Assembly: GCA_965662545.1 (NCBI GenBank)
Contig: CBFIHZ010000048.1
Coordinates: 1 to 22,358 of the forward strand
From: CPC320 sp002684375
GTDB taxonomy: Bacteria; Pseudomonadota; Alphaproteobacteria; Rhodobacterales; Rhodobacteraceae
DNA: 22,358 bases
Direction of reading: 5' to 3'
The position numbers and the translations under genes are program-made. Positions 7,186-15,428 of this stretch are shown piece after piece; position 1 is the stretch's first letter, and each line of letters opens with the position of its first letter. The notes under the pieces are model-generated. The model made no database searches. It had not been told where the DNA came from and saw nothing but the letters and a program-made list of their open reading frames with translations.

Positions 7186-7940
7186 TGACCTTAGACATTC
7201 TCACGGCGGCTGCGATCGCTCCGGTTCAACACGGTTTTTTCACCCGCAAAGGCGGGGTCTCATCTGGTATTTACCAAGGCCTGAACTGTGGTTTTGGCTC
7301 GGCCGATAGCGCGCAAAACGTCCGTCACAACCGCGATCTTGTTGCTAAATCATTCGGTATCGACCGCACCCATTTGATCAGTGTGCACCAAACCCACTCG
7401 ACCCAAGTCACTATGGTGCAGGGCCCGATTACCGAACCGGTGCAAAGCGACGCGATGGTAACCGACCAACCCGGGTTGGCGCTGGCGATCTTGACCGCAG
7501 ACTGTCAGCCGGTACTATTTTCTGACCCCGTCGCGGGGGTGATTGGCGCCGCGCATGCCGGCTGGCGCGGAACCCTTGATGGGATCCTGGAAAGCACCCT
7601 CGACGCGATGGAGACCTTAGGTGCCAAACGTGCGCGGATTCGAGCCGTCATTGGCCCATCAATCAGTCAGGGCGCCTATGAGGTTGGCCCGGATTTTTTC
7701 GATAACTTCACCATGGAACATTCTGATAATGCGCGTTTTTTCGCTAGTGGTACGAACGACCGCCTGCAGTTTGACCTCATTGGTTTTGGCCTGCTCAAAC
7801 TGCGCCAAGCCGGCGTTGGACATGCCGAATGGACCGGGCATTGCACCTATTCAGAACCGGATAGATTTTATTCTTATCGACAGGCAACGCACCGTAAAGA
7901 GCCCGACTATGGACGGCTGATTTCGGTAATAAAACTATAG
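7185..7940 (+). CDS. pgeF: Peptidoglycan editing factor / purine nucleoside phosphorylase (YfiH/DUF152 family)
   Basis: A 251-residue protein of the multicopper-polyphenol-oxidase-like YfiH family. Members are described as purine nucleoside phosphorylase/adenosine deaminase-like enzymes and, in E. coli, as PgeF, which limits misincorporation of serine in peptidoglycan. The metal-binding triad is present: His71 in HQTHS, Cys107 in TADCQPV and His124 in AHAGWRG. The late SYRxxxxxKEPDYGR stretch is also typical. A TTG one codon upstream is possible, but ATG at 7185, coupled to the preceding stop as TGATG, is the natural start. It is the last gene of the chain, followed by a terminator at 7971-7994. 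The exact physiological substrate is not decided by sequence. Confidence 0.92.
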   Translation: MTLDILTAAAIAPVQHGFFTRKGGVSSGIYQGLNCGFGSADSAQNVRHNRDLVAKSFGIDRTHLISVHQTHSTQVTMVQGPITEPVQSDAMVTDQPGLALAILTADCQPVLFSDPVAGVIGAAHAGWRGTLDGILESTLDAMETLGAKRARIRAVIGPSISQGAYEVGPDFFDNFTMEHSDNARFFASGTNDRLQFDLIGFGLLKLRQAGVGHAEWTGHCTYSEPDRFYSYRQATHRKEPDYGRLISVIKL

Positions 7941-7970
7941 AGACGGTTGTCACCCACCGACTGATAACAC

Positions 7971-7994
7971 AGGCCTGCCGCCCTCAGGCTTTTT
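7971..7994 (+). terminator. Rho-independent terminator after pgeF
   Basis: A 7-bp stem (AGGCCTG with CAGGCTT, one G-T pair) with the loop CCGCCCT, followed by TTTTT. It lies 31 bases after the pgeF stop and before the convergent lrp gene. It would end the lgt-methyltransferase-pgeF transcript. Confidence 0.7.
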
Positions 7995-8042
7995 CTAATC
8001 GGGCGTGTCTACGATCAGACCCATCTATCTTCGCAGAACCCT

Positions 8043-8543
8043 TTAGGCCTTAATCTGCAAGCGCTCTTCCAGCACATCAAACGGCACGCCCGGCTCGTCT
8101 TTGGCCCCACGGATCACCAAAGAGGTTTTAACGCTGCCTACATTGTCTGCTGCCGTCAACTCGGAGGTCAGGAAAGACTGAAAGGTGCTCAGATCGGGTG
8201 CGACGCATTTGAGGATGAAATCAACCTCGCCGTTCAGCATATGACATTCACGTACCAGCGGCCACGCCCGGCAGCGATCTTCAAACGCGCTCAGATCCAC
8301 TTCTGCCTGCCGCTGCAGACCAACCATTGCAAACACCTGCACCTCAAAGCCCAATTCGCGCGGATCGATATCGGCGTGATAACCGCGAACATAGCCCTGT
8401 TCTTCAAGCGTCCGTACCCGCCGCAAACAGGGGGGGGCCGAAATCCCAACCCTCCGGGCCAGTTCAACATTTGTCATACGCCCATCGGCCTGTAGCTCAG
8501 CCAGAATCATACGGTCAATAGGATCTAGACGGGTGGCGGGCAT
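8043..8543 (-). CDS. Lrp/AsnC family transcriptional regulator
   Basis: A 166-residue DNA-binding regulator. Residues 6-65 form the winged helix-turn-helix (LDPIDRMILAELQADGRMTNVELARRVGISAPPCLRRVRTLEEQGYV, quoted in parts), and residues 70-150 the AsnC-type ligand-binding/oligomerisation (RAM) domain with GEVDFILKCVAPD. Members usually sense an amino acid and assemble into octamers. The ATG at 8543 has AAGGA about 6 bases upstream. It is divergent from trxB, a pairing often seen in Rhodobacterales, and the shared 193-base interval contains a perfect palindrome that may be its operator. Whether it controls trxB, itself or amino-acid genes elsewhere is unknown. Confidence 0.93.
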   Translation of the reverse strand: MPATRLDPIDRMILAELQADGRMTNVELARRVGISAPPCLRRVRTLEEQGYVRGYHADIDPRELGFEVQVFAMVGLQRQAEVDLSAFEDRCRAWPLVRECHMLNGEVDFILKCVAPDLSTFQSFLTSELTAADNVGSVKTSLVIRGAKDEPGVPFDVLEERLQIKA

Positions 8544-8622
8544 ATCAATTCCTTTAGTTTCCTTTACCTTACCTCAGAACCGGCTCATACGCAATAATAT
8601 TTCACAACATTGAAATTTAATT

Positions 8623-8635
8623 ACGCAAGTTGCGT
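8623..8635. promoter_or_regulatory. Palindrome ACGCAA-G-TTGCGT, candidate Lrp operator
   Basis: A perfect 6+6 inverted repeat with a one-base centre lies in the lrp-trxB divergent interval. A further ACGCAA half-site lies at 8589-8594, 34 bases away. AsnC-type regulators bind short imperfect palindromes near their own promoters, so this is a candidate operator for autoregulation or trxB control. The assignment rests on symmetry and position only. Confidence 0.4.
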
Positions 8636-8736
8636 TCGAAGGGGTAATTCTAATGGGTAAGATAGGGGGTGCGCCGCCCGTCATCTGCCGGTATATGTGC
8701 AAAAAATGCTAGAGGTTATTCTTAAAGAGGTCGGCA

Positions 8737-9693
8737 ATGACAGACGCGATTCACACCAAGGTTTTGATCATCGGCTCCGGGCCTGCGGGCTATACCGCCG
8801 GGGTCTACGCCAGCCGCGCAATGCTGGCACCTGTTCTGGTGCAGGGAATCGAACCTGGCGGTCAATTGACCACAACAACCGAAGTCGAGAACTGGCCCGG
8901 TGACACCGAGGTACAAGGTCCCGACCTAATGGTGCGGATGGAGGCGCATGCAAAGGCGATGGGATGCGAGGTTATCAGTGATATTATCCATGACCTCGAC
9001 ACCTCAAAACGCCCCTTCATCGCCAAAAGTGACAGCGGCCGCACATATACTGCGGATGCGGTCATTCTTGCGACGGGCGCGCGGGCAAAATGGCTGGGTC
9101 TGGCCACAGAAGAAAAGTTCAAAGGCTTTGGCGTGTCAGCTTGCGCCACCTGTGATGGCTTCTTTTATCGCGGACAGGAAATTGCCGTGATCGGTGGCGG
9201 CAATACCGCCGTGGAAGAGGCACTGTTTTTGACAAATTTTGCCAGCAAGGTCACGCTGGTGCACCGCCGCGACGAATTACGTGCTGAAAAAATTCTTCAG
9301 GACCGGCTGATGAAAAACCCTAAAATCGAACCGCTCTGGTTCCACCAGTTGGAAGAAGTTCTTGGCGAGGATACACCACTGGGCGTGAGCGGCATTCGGG
9401 TCAGACATACCAAAACCGGCGAGATGCACGATATTCCTTGCAAGGGTGTGTTCATCGCAATCGGCCATGCCCCGGCAAATGAGCTGATAAAAGATGACCT
9501 CGAATTGCACAACGGTGGCTATGTCAAAGTAAAACTTGGCAGCACCGAGACCTCTATTCCCGGTATATTTGCCGCAGGCGATCTTACAGATCACGTCTAC
9601 CGACAGGCTGTGACCTCGGCAGGCATGGGATGTATGGCCGCTTTGGACGCGGAACGCTTTTTAGCGGAAAGTGCTGACGATCTCGAAAAATAA
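8737..9693 (+). CDS. trxB: Thioredoxin-disulfide reductase
   Basis: A 318-residue FAD flavoenzyme that uses NADPH to reduce thioredoxin, keeping cytoplasmic thiols reduced. The FAD-binding motif IIGSGPAGYTA lies at residues 11-21, the redox-active CATC at 136-139, the NADPH-binding GGGNTAVEEA soon after, and the C-terminal FAD contact GIFAAGDLTD in the last quarter. Length is standard. The start ATG has AAAGAGG 6 bases upstream. It is divergent from the Lrp-type regulator. Downstream, 150 bases separate it from the sulfate-activation gene on the same strand. Confidence 0.97.
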   Translation: MTDAIHTKVLIIGSGPAGYTAGVYASRAMLAPVLVQGIEPGGQLTTTTEVENWPGDTEVQGPDLMVRMEAHAKAMGCEVISDIIHDLDTSKRPFIAKSDSGRTYTADAVILATGARAKWLGLATEEKFKGFGVSACATCDGFFYRGQEIAVIGGGNTAVEEALFLTNFASKVTLVHRRDELRAEKILQDRLMKNPKIEPLWFHQLEEVLGEDTPLGVSGIRVRHTKTGEMHDIPCKGVFIAIGHAPANELIKDDLELHNGGYVKVKLGSTETSIPGIFAAGDLTDHVYRQAVTSAGMGCMAALDAERFLAESADDLEK

Positions 9694-9843
9694 GGATAAG
9701 TTTCCGAAAATGCGGAAAACATTGGCACGCTTTGAGCTTGAATAACGCTGGTGCTACCCGCTAAACCGCTGGGGTCTGGTTTCCAGATTAACTTCGCGAA
9801 AACCGCGCGGCAAAATTGTCTTTTCAATCGTGGATACGAATAC

Positions 9844-11550
9844 ATGAATTTACAGAACCTGGCACCAATTTCGGAACTGTATGTATCTTATGAGTCTGCT
9901 CAAAAACTCAAGCTCGATGCTGCAGATTTGACCAGTTGGGATCTGACCCCGCGTCAAATATGTGATCTCGAACTGCTGATGAATGGGGGCTTCACCCCTT
10001 TGAAAGGGTTTCTCAGCGAAGCTGATTACCTGTCGGTTCTGGAAGATATGCGCCTCGCTGACGGCAGCCTCTGGCCCATGCCAATTACCCTTGATGTCCC
10101 GGAGACATTTGCACAGGGACTAACCCTTGGCCAAGACATCGCGCTGCGCGATCAAGAGGGTGTCATCCTTGCCACGATGACTGTCACTGACAACTGGACC
10201 CCCGACAAAGCCCATGAGGCCAAACAGGTTTTTGGCGCCGATGACAGCACCCATCCGGCCGTGAATTATCTGCATCAACAGGCCGGAGCAGTTTATCTGG
10301 GTGGCCCGGTGATCGGCATTCAACAACCGGTGCATTATGATTTTCGGGGCCGGCGCGACACGCCGAACGAATTGCGCGCCTATTTTCGCAAGCTTGGCTG
10401 GCGCAAAGTTGTCGCTTTTCAAACCCGCAACCCACTGCACCGCGCCCATCAAGAACTTACGTTTCGTGCCGCTAAAGAAGCCCAGGCAAATCTGTTGATA
10501 CACCCGGTTGTCGGCATGACAAAACCCGGCGATGTCGATCACTTTACCCGCGTGCGTTGCTATGAGGCAGTGTTGGATAAATACCCGCAATCGACCACGG
10601 CGATGTCACTGCTTAATCTGGCCATGCGCATGGCAGGCCCCCGTGAGGCGGTCTGGCACGCGCTTATTCGCAAAAACCACGGTTGCACGCATTTCATCAT
10701 CGGCCGCGACCACGCCGGCCCCGGCAAAAATGCACAGGGCGAAGACTTCTATGGCCCCTATGATGCCCAACAATTGTTTCGCAAATACCAGGACGAAATT
10801 GGCATCGAGATGGTTGATTTCAAGCATATGGTTTATGTGCAGGAACGCGCTCAATACGAGCCCGCCGATGAGGTGGCCGGCGATGTGACCGTTTTGAACA
10901 TATCGGGTACAGAATTGCGCCGACGACTGTCAGAGGGGTTGGAAATTCCCGAATGGTTCAGTTTTCCTGAGGTTGTCAACCAGTTGCGGCTCAGCAAACC
11001 TCAGCGCAGCAAACAGGGCTTTACCGTCTTTTTTACCGGGCTTTCCGGCTCCGGGAAATCCACAATTGCCAATGCGTTGATGGTCAAGCTAATGGAAATG
11101 GGCGGCCGCCCCGTGACGCTTTTGGATGGGGACATTGTACGCAAAAACCTGTCATCCGAGTTAGGGTTCAGCAAAGAACACCGCGACCTTAACATCCGCC
11201 GAATCGGCTATGTCGCCTCTGAGATCACCAAAAACGGTGGCATTGCCATCTGCGCCCCGATTGCGCCCTACCACACCACCCGCCGCGCCGTTCGTGAAGA
11301 TGTCGAAGCCTTTGGCGCATTTATTGAGGTGCATATCGCCACATCACTGGAAGAATGCGAACGGCGCGATCGCAAGGGACTGTATAAATTGGCGCGCGAG
11401 GGAAAGATCAAAGAATTTACCGGCATCTCAGACCCCTATGAAATACCCGAGGCACCCGAGTTACGCTTGTCGACTGAAAATGAAGAGGTGGACAATTGCG
11501 CCCATCAAGTCATCCTTAAACTTGAAAGCCTTGGGTTGATTGCCGGATAG
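9844..11550 (+). CDS. Bifunctional sulfate adenylyltransferase / adenylylsulfate kinase
   Basis: A 568-residue fusion that makes APS from sulfate and ATP and then phosphorylates it to PAPS for assimilation or sulfation. The N-terminal two-thirds is homo-oligomeric ATP sulfurylase (Sat type, not CysDN), with QTRNPLHRAHQE holding the HxxH motif (His199, His202) and later GRDHAGPG. The C-terminal domain starts near residue 390; its P-loop GLSGSGKST lies at 399-407, followed by DGDIVRKNLSSELGFS and the lid helix region, so APS kinase looks active. The open frame extends 31 codons upstream to 9751, but that part is unlike the family; ATG at 9844 begins MNLQNLAPISELY as expected. The ribosome-binding site is weak. 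The reader might see it labelled sat or cysC; the fusion has no settled single symbol. Confidence 0.95.
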   Translation: MNLQNLAPISELYVSYESAQKLKLDAADLTSWDLTPRQICDLELLMNGGFTPLKGFLSEADYLSVLEDMRLADGSLWPMPITLDVPETFAQGLTLGQDIALRDQEGVILATMTVTDNWTPDKAHEAKQVFGADDSTHPAVNYLHQQAGAVYLGGPVIGIQQPVHYDFRGRRDTPNELRAYFRKLGWRKVVAFQTRNPLHRAHQELTFRAAKEAQANLLIHPVVGMTKPGDVDHFTRVRCYEAVLDKYPQSTTAMSLLNLAMRMAGPREAVWHALIRKNHGCTHFIIGRDHAGPGKNAQGEDFYGPYDAQQLFRKYQDEIGIEMVDFKHMVYVQERAQYEPADEVAGDVTVLNISGTELRRRLSEGLEIPEWFSFPEVVNQLRLSKPQRSKQGFTVFFTGLSGSGKSTIANALMVKLMEMGGRPVTLLDGDIVRKNLSSELGFSKEHRDLNIRRIGYVASEITKNGGIAICAPIAPYHTTRRAVREDVEAFGAFIEVHIATSLEECERRDRKGLYKLAREGKIKEFTGISDPYEIPEAPELRLSTENEEVDNCAHQVILKLESLGLIAG

Positions 11551-11653
11551 TCGTTTGCTCATTTGAGCCGCGCAGATCTGGGGCTGCGCATTGCTCAGAA
11601 ATGCCTTGGGACGAACCCGTGAATGAACACTGTGGAAAAATTTCCACCCAAGG

Positions 11654-11887
11654 TCAGTGCAGTGTCATCGGAGTCAGGTCGTTATCTCGTGCCAAACTAT
11701 ATGCCAATGCGCGATTCTCAACCACAGCTACACGCTCACCGTCGGCCTTATGCACCGCATACAAAGTCTTATCCGGTCCGACCTGGCGCTGTAAATCCAA
11801 CGGCAGTTCCGTCACCGCCACTGTTTTGATATAGACCAGATCATCAGTATCGAAATGGGAAAAATCATATTTGCTATGCATGGTCAT
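11654..11887 (-). CDS. DUF1150 family protein
   Basis: A 77-residue soluble protein of DUF1150, a small family largely confined to Alphaproteobacteria and found next to hsp20. The visible conserved part runs from DLVYIKTVAVTELP through LYAVHKADGERVAVVENRALAYSLARDNDLTPMTLH. Its ATG overlaps the hsp20 stop as ATGA (11884-11887), so it is translationally coupled to the small heat-shock gene and should be induced with it. No catalytic motif is visible and the function is unknown; a helper role for the small heat-shock protein is a guess from linkage. Confidence 0.85.
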   Translation of the reverse strand: MTMHSKYDFSHFDTDDLVYIKTVAVTELPLDLQRQVGPDKTLYAVHKADGERVAVVENRALAYSLARDNDLTPMTLH

Positions 11888-12300
11888 CGACCTTTCTTAA
11901 TCTGAATAGTTTTTATGATACTGTCGGGAACAGACTGGGTCAAATCGAGATGCAGCAGCCCGTTTTCCATCACCGCCTCACCCACCTCGACACCTTCGGC
12001 CAAGACAAATACGCGCTGGAACTGCCGCTTCGCAATCCCCCGGTGTAAAAACACCCGCGGCACGTCATCTTCGCTTTGGCGACCACGGACCACCAATTGA
12101 CGGTCCTCAACCGTGACCGATAGGTCCGCCTCGGTAAACCCCGCGACAGCAAGGCTGATACGATAGGAACGATCGGTGGTTTGTTCGATATTAAACGGAG
12201 GATACCCCTCGCTGCCGGATTTCGCTGTCCGCTCTAGTAAATTCACAAGCGGCTCGAATCCCAGCATATGAGGATAAGCGGTGAGGCTTAATTTTGTCAT
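11884..12300 (-). CDS. Hsp20 small heat-shock protein (IbpA-like)
   Basis: A 138-residue ATP-independent holdase chaperone that binds unfolding proteins in the cytoplasm. The alpha-crystallin domain covers about residues 35-125, with PPFNIEQTTDRSYRISLAVAGF at its start and the conserved AxxxNGLLxLxL-type motif (AVMENGLLHLDL) near its end. The C-terminal IxI-like tail (IKTIQIKK) is the oligomerisation anchor. The N-terminus is short, as in rhizobial class A proteins. The gene is the first of a two-gene unit with DUF1150 and lies behind a near-consensus RpoH promoter at 12360-12390. Confidence 0.94.
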   Translation of the reverse strand: MTKLSLTAYPHMLGFEPLVNLLERTAKSGSEGYPPFNIEQTTDRSYRISLAVAGFTEADLSVTVEDRQLVVRGRQSEDDVPRVFLHRGIAKRQFQRVFVLAEGVEVGEAVMENGLLHLDLTQSVPDSIIKTIQIKKGR

Positions 12301-12359
12301 GACACATCCTTTTTTAAGCGAGCGTCGTTATTAAGGGTCCATTTTGGCACCCACCCGTG

Positions 12360-12390
12360 ATATATGGGGCCACAATCGTATTCGTTCAAG
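12360..12390 (-). promoter_or_regulatory. Heat-shock (RpoH, sigma-32) promoter for hsp20-DUF1150
   Basis: On the minus strand CTTGAA (12390-12385) and CCCATATAT (12368-12360) are separated by 16 bases. This matches the sigma-32 consensus CTTGAA / CCCATnT very closely. The -10 box ends 59 bases before the hsp20 ATG, leaving a leader of roughly 50 bases. Heat induction is inferred from the match and the gene it serves. Confidence 0.82.
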
Positions 12391-12451
12391 ACTTTTGCAA
12401 AACTTGTGATAACGATTGGAGTGATTTTTTTGAGACTAAGCTAGGACATTC

Positions 12452-12676
12452 ATGACAACGCCCACCGACATCACCATGAAAACAGAAGATGTCTTGCGCG
12501 TCGAGTTGGAAGTGTTTCGCCACGAACACCGCGATTTAGATGATGCCATTGCGGCATTGATCCAAATTGGCACGGCAGATCAACTGACCCTCAAGCGATT
12601 AAAAAAGAAAAAACTTGCATTAAAAGATATGATCACGCGGATTGAAGATCGTCTGACACCGGATATCATTGCGTAG
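12452..12676 (+). CDS. DUF465 (YdcH-like) small protein
   Basis: A 74-residue, highly charged, wholly helical protein of the DUF465 family. The core is LEVFRHEHRDLDDAIAALIQ followed by LKRLKKKKLALKDMITRIEDRL, the usual two-helix hairpin with the LKKxKLxLKDxI motif. No function is established. The ATG at 12452 has AGGA about 5 bases upstream; an internal ATG at 12476 is less likely. It is divergent from hsp20 and precedes purE by 47 bases on the same strand. Confidence 0.85.
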   Translation: MTTPTDITMKTEDVLRVELEVFRHEHRDLDDAIAALIQIGTADQLTLKRLKKKKLALKDMITRIEDRLTPDIIA

Positions 12677-12723
12677 CAGCTCAAACTGGCTATATTGCGC
12701 GTTTTTAAAGTGTGAGGCGGCCC

Positions 12724-13212
12724 ATGACACAGGTAAAAATCGGCATCATCATGGGCAGTCAATCCGACTGGCCGACTATGAAGGCCGCGGCCGAAATTCT
12801 CGATGAATTGCAGCTACCCTATGAGACCCGAATTGTCTCGGCGCACCGCACGCCCGACCGGCTGTGGGACTATGGCAAAACCGCCACAGAGCGCGGGTTG
12901 CAGGTGATCATTGCCGGTGCCGGTGGCGCGGCGCATCTGCCGGGCATGATGGCTTCAAAAACCCGCCTGCCGGTGATTGGTGTGCCAGTGCAAACCCAAG
13001 CGCTTTCAGGCGTGGACAGCCTGTATTCAATCGTACAAATGCCGCGCGGCTTTCCCGTTGCCACGATGGCGATCGGCGCCAGTGGGGCCGCAAATGCAGG
13101 ATTGATGGCCGCAGGCATTTTGGCCTTGCAGGATGACGGTCTTGCCCAGCGTCTCGATGCGTGGCGCGCCGCGCTTTCCACCGCAATTCCGGAGACCCCA
13201 AACGATGCATAA
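12724..13212 (+). CDS. purE: 5-(carboxyamino)imidazole ribonucleotide mutase
   Basis: A 162-residue cytoplasmic enzyme of purine synthesis that converts N5-CAIR (made by PurK) to CAIR. Family motifs are MGSQSDWPTM near the N-terminus, SAHRTPDR with the catalytic histidine, AGAGGAAHLPGM, and GVPVQTQALSGVDSL. A GTG four codons upstream (12712) would add MRRP, but ATG at 12724 begins TQVKIGIIMGS, the standard N-terminus. The last 8 bases overlap the start of purK, so the two enzymes of this two-step route are made together. Confidence 0.97.
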   Translation: MTQVKIGIIMGSQSDWPTMKAAAEILDELQLPYETRIVSAHRTPDRLWDYGKTATERGLQVIIAGAGGAAHLPGMMASKTRLPVIGVPVQTQALSGVDSLYSIVQMPRGFPVATMAIGASGAANAGLMAAGILALQDDGLAQRLDAWRAALSTAIPETPNDA

Positions 13213-14290
13213 ACCGCTCTCAACCGGCGCCACAATCGGAATACTCGGCGGTGGCCAATTGGGTCGTATGCTGTCTGTCGCCGCAGCACGACTTGGCTTT
13301 CGCAGCCATATTTTTGAACCGGGCGTTGCGTGCCCTGCCAGCCATGTCGCCGACCAACTCACCACGGCCAGCTATACGGATACAGACGCACTGCAACGTT
13401 TTGCTGAAACCGTGGATGTGATCACCTACGAGTTTGAAAACATCCCGACCTCGGCGCTGGATGTGCTGGAACAGGTGGCAACCATACGCCCCGGCCGCGA
13501 GGCGCTGCGCATTTCGCAAGACCGGCTGACCGAAAAAGACTTTCTGAATAGTTTGGGCCTAAAAACCGCCCCCTATGCCGCAATCGACGATGCGCCCGCG
13601 CTGGGCGCTGCCCTGAATGCCTTTGGCACGGCTGCAATTTTAAAAACCCGGCGTTTTGGCTATGACGGCAAAGGGCAGGTCCGCCTGCAACCCGACAGTG
13701 ATCCCCAGGCAGCTGTCGCAGATTTGGCCGGACAAGCGGCGTTGCTTGAAGGGTTTGTCGACTTCAGCCACGAGGTGTCTGTGATCGGCGCACGTGGGGC
13801 TGATGGCGCCGTGTGCTGCTTTGATCCCGGAGAAAATGTGCACAGCAATGGTATTCTGCGCACCACCACCCTGCCCGCGCGGCTCAGTGCAGCGCAGCGG
13901 ATGGATGCGGTTTTGTTGACCGCCAATATTTTAAACGCGCTGGACTATGTCGGCGTTATGGGGGTTGAGTTATTTGTCACCTCTGAGGGGTTGATCGTCA
14001 ATGAAATCGCCCCGCGAGTGCACAACTCTGGCCATTGGACCCAAAACGGCTGCGTTGTGGATCAATTCGAGCAACATATCCGCGCGATTGCCGACTGGCC
14101 GCTCGGCGATGGCACCCGCCACTGCGATGTGGTGATGGAGAACCTGATCGGTGATGATATGGGCCGGATAGGTACCATCGTCAAAGACCCCACCTCGGCA
14201 GTGCATCTCTATGGCAAAGCCGAAATCAAACCCGGCCGTAAAATGGGCCATGTGAACCGCATCGTTCCGGCGCAAACCCGCAAAGTTTAA
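13205..14290 (+). CDS. purK: 5-(carboxyamino)imidazole ribonucleotide synthase
   Basis: A 361-residue ATP-grasp enzyme that carboxylates AIR with bicarbonate and ATP to N5-CAIR, the substrate of PurE. The N-terminal GILGGGQLGRML (12-23), ITYEFENIP, KTRRFGYDGKGQ (ATP-grasp loop), and the C-terminal NEIAPRVHNSGHWT are all diagnostic. The start ATG at 13205 lies inside the end of purE (8-base overlap); the longer frame from 13133 is only a shadow of purE. The stop is shared tail to tail with phnM (TTAA, 14287-14290), leaving no room for a terminator between the converging genes. Confidence 0.97.
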   Translation: MHKPLSTGATIGILGGGQLGRMLSVAAARLGFRSHIFEPGVACPASHVADQLTTASYTDTDALQRFAETVDVITYEFENIPTSALDVLEQVATIRPGREALRISQDRLTEKDFLNSLGLKTAPYAAIDDAPALGAALNAFGTAAILKTRRFGYDGKGQVRLQPDSDPQAAVADLAGQAALLEGFVDFSHEVSVIGARGADGAVCCFDPGENVHSNGILRTTTLPARLSAAQRMDAVLLTANILNALDYVGVMGVELFVTSEGLIVNEIAPRVHNSGHWTQNGCVVDQFEQHIRAIADWPLGDGTRHCDVVMENLIGDDMGRIGTIVKDPTSAVHLYGKAEIKPGRKMGHVNRIVPAQTRKV

Positions 14291-15417
14291 AGAAAACGCT
14301 CGGCCACCGCCCCGGTCAGATAACTGGGGCGGCCTTTGGCAAAGGTGGCCATCACCCGCTGGCTGTCAGGATCAAGCACGACGAAATCGCCGCGCATACC
14401 AATTTCCAGAGCGCCGCGATCAGACAGGCCCAAAATCCGCGCCGGGCCACTTGAAATTAACCCCCAGGCACGCGTAAGTCCGATGTCCTCGGCCAGCGCC
14501 AAGGCTGCAAAGCGCAATGATGGATAATGGTAATCCGACGCCAAGGCGCAGCATAGCTTGCGCCGCGCCATATCTGCGGCACTGACGTTGCCATTATGCG
14601 ATCCGCCGCGCACCACATTCGGTGCCCCCAGAACAACCGATCTTTGCGTGGTTGCAGCCGCTTCTGCGGCCGCTTCGGTTTCAGGGAATTCAGAGACTAT
14701 GGCCCCAAGACCCCGTGCAAGAGCATCTGCAGCCGCATCCGCATCGTCGTGACTGCCCAACAGAGTTTCGCGCGCCTGCAGCCGCCGTGCCAGACCCTGC
14801 AACGCTGCAGGCACCTCTGATGACCGGGAATGCATCTCTGCAAGCAGGCGTAAATGTTCTTGCGGGTTGCGACCTGACTTTAACGCCTGCCCCGTCAGTC
14901 TGGGTGGCTTTTTGCCCGCCGCCAACGACCGATGCGGCAGATGGTCATTGAACACCACATAAGGCACCTGAAACCGGCACACGAGATCGTAAAACCGCGT
15001 GTAGTGATCCAGCATATGCGTCTCAAATCGCAATTGCACGGACAGATCAGTGTCGAAATGCCCCGCCATATCCGACCATGCGCTTAAAAACGCCAGTGCA
15101 AATTCGGGGCTGCGCATGCCGCCTTCCCAGCTATAGAACTGTGCCAGAACCGCTGTTGTGATGCCGTTCGCAGCCAGTTCAGCCTCTGTGGCCACAAGCC
15201 CCGCACCAAGGTTTCTTACCGCGCCGCGCCGGGGGGCGAGATGACGCTCGAACCCATCTCCATGAAGATCAATGATGCCGGGCAACACCCAATAGCCGCT
15301 TAGGTCAATCCGGCGATTTTGTGGTGTTTCGACAAAAACGCCATCTGACAGGGACACAACATCCGGGACCAACCCACCGGGTCGAAGGATTTGCGCGCCG
15401 GTTAGGTCACATTGCAT
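14287..15417 (-). CDS. phnM: PhnM-like amidohydrolase (ribose 1-methylphosphonate 5-triphosphate diphosphatase)
   Basis: A 376-residue amidohydrolase-superfamily protein. PhnM removes pyrophosphate from alpha-D-ribose 1-methylphosphonate 5-triphosphate in the carbon-phosphorus lyase pathway. PhnM-type features are the metal motif IIDLHGDGFERH (His52, Asp54, Glu57, His59), FETHMLDHYTRFYDLV, FNDHLPHR, SHDDAD, APNVVRGGSHNGNVSA, and SDYHYPSLRFAA. The start ATG at 15417 has AGGA 9 bases upstream and lies 11 bases after the stop of a secreted hydrolase gene. No other phn gene is in the window, so the exact substrate is open: it may serve a C-P lyase operon elsewhere, or be a paralogue with a different phosphate substrate. 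Confidence 0.85.
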   Translation of the reverse strand: MQCDLTGAQILRPGGLVPDVVSLSDGVFVETPQNRRIDLSGYWVLPGIIDLHGDGFERHLAPRRGAVRNLGAGLVATEAELAANGITTAVLAQFYSWEGGMRSPEFALAFLSAWSDMAGHFDTDLSVQLRFETHMLDHYTRFYDLVCRFQVPYVVFNDHLPHRSLAAGKKPPRLTGQALKSGRNPQEHLRLLAEMHSRSSEVPAALQGLARRLQARETLLGSHDDADAAADALARGLGAIVSEFPETEAAAEAAATTQRSVVLGAPNVVRGGSHNGNVSAADMARRKLCCALASDYHYPSLRFAALALAEDIGLTRAWGLISSGPARILGLSDRGALEIGMRGDFVVLDPDSQRVMATFAKGRPSYLTGAVAERFL

Positions 15418-15428
15418 TTGGGATCATC

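Noticed and set aside
9694..9760. GTTTCCG...CGGAAAAC hairpin after trxB as a terminator
   Set aside because: Imperfect stem and no T tract.
11570..11589. GCGCAG...CTGCGC stem after the sulfate-activation gene
   Set aside because: A clean 6-bp stem but no T run on either strand, so it is not called a terminator.
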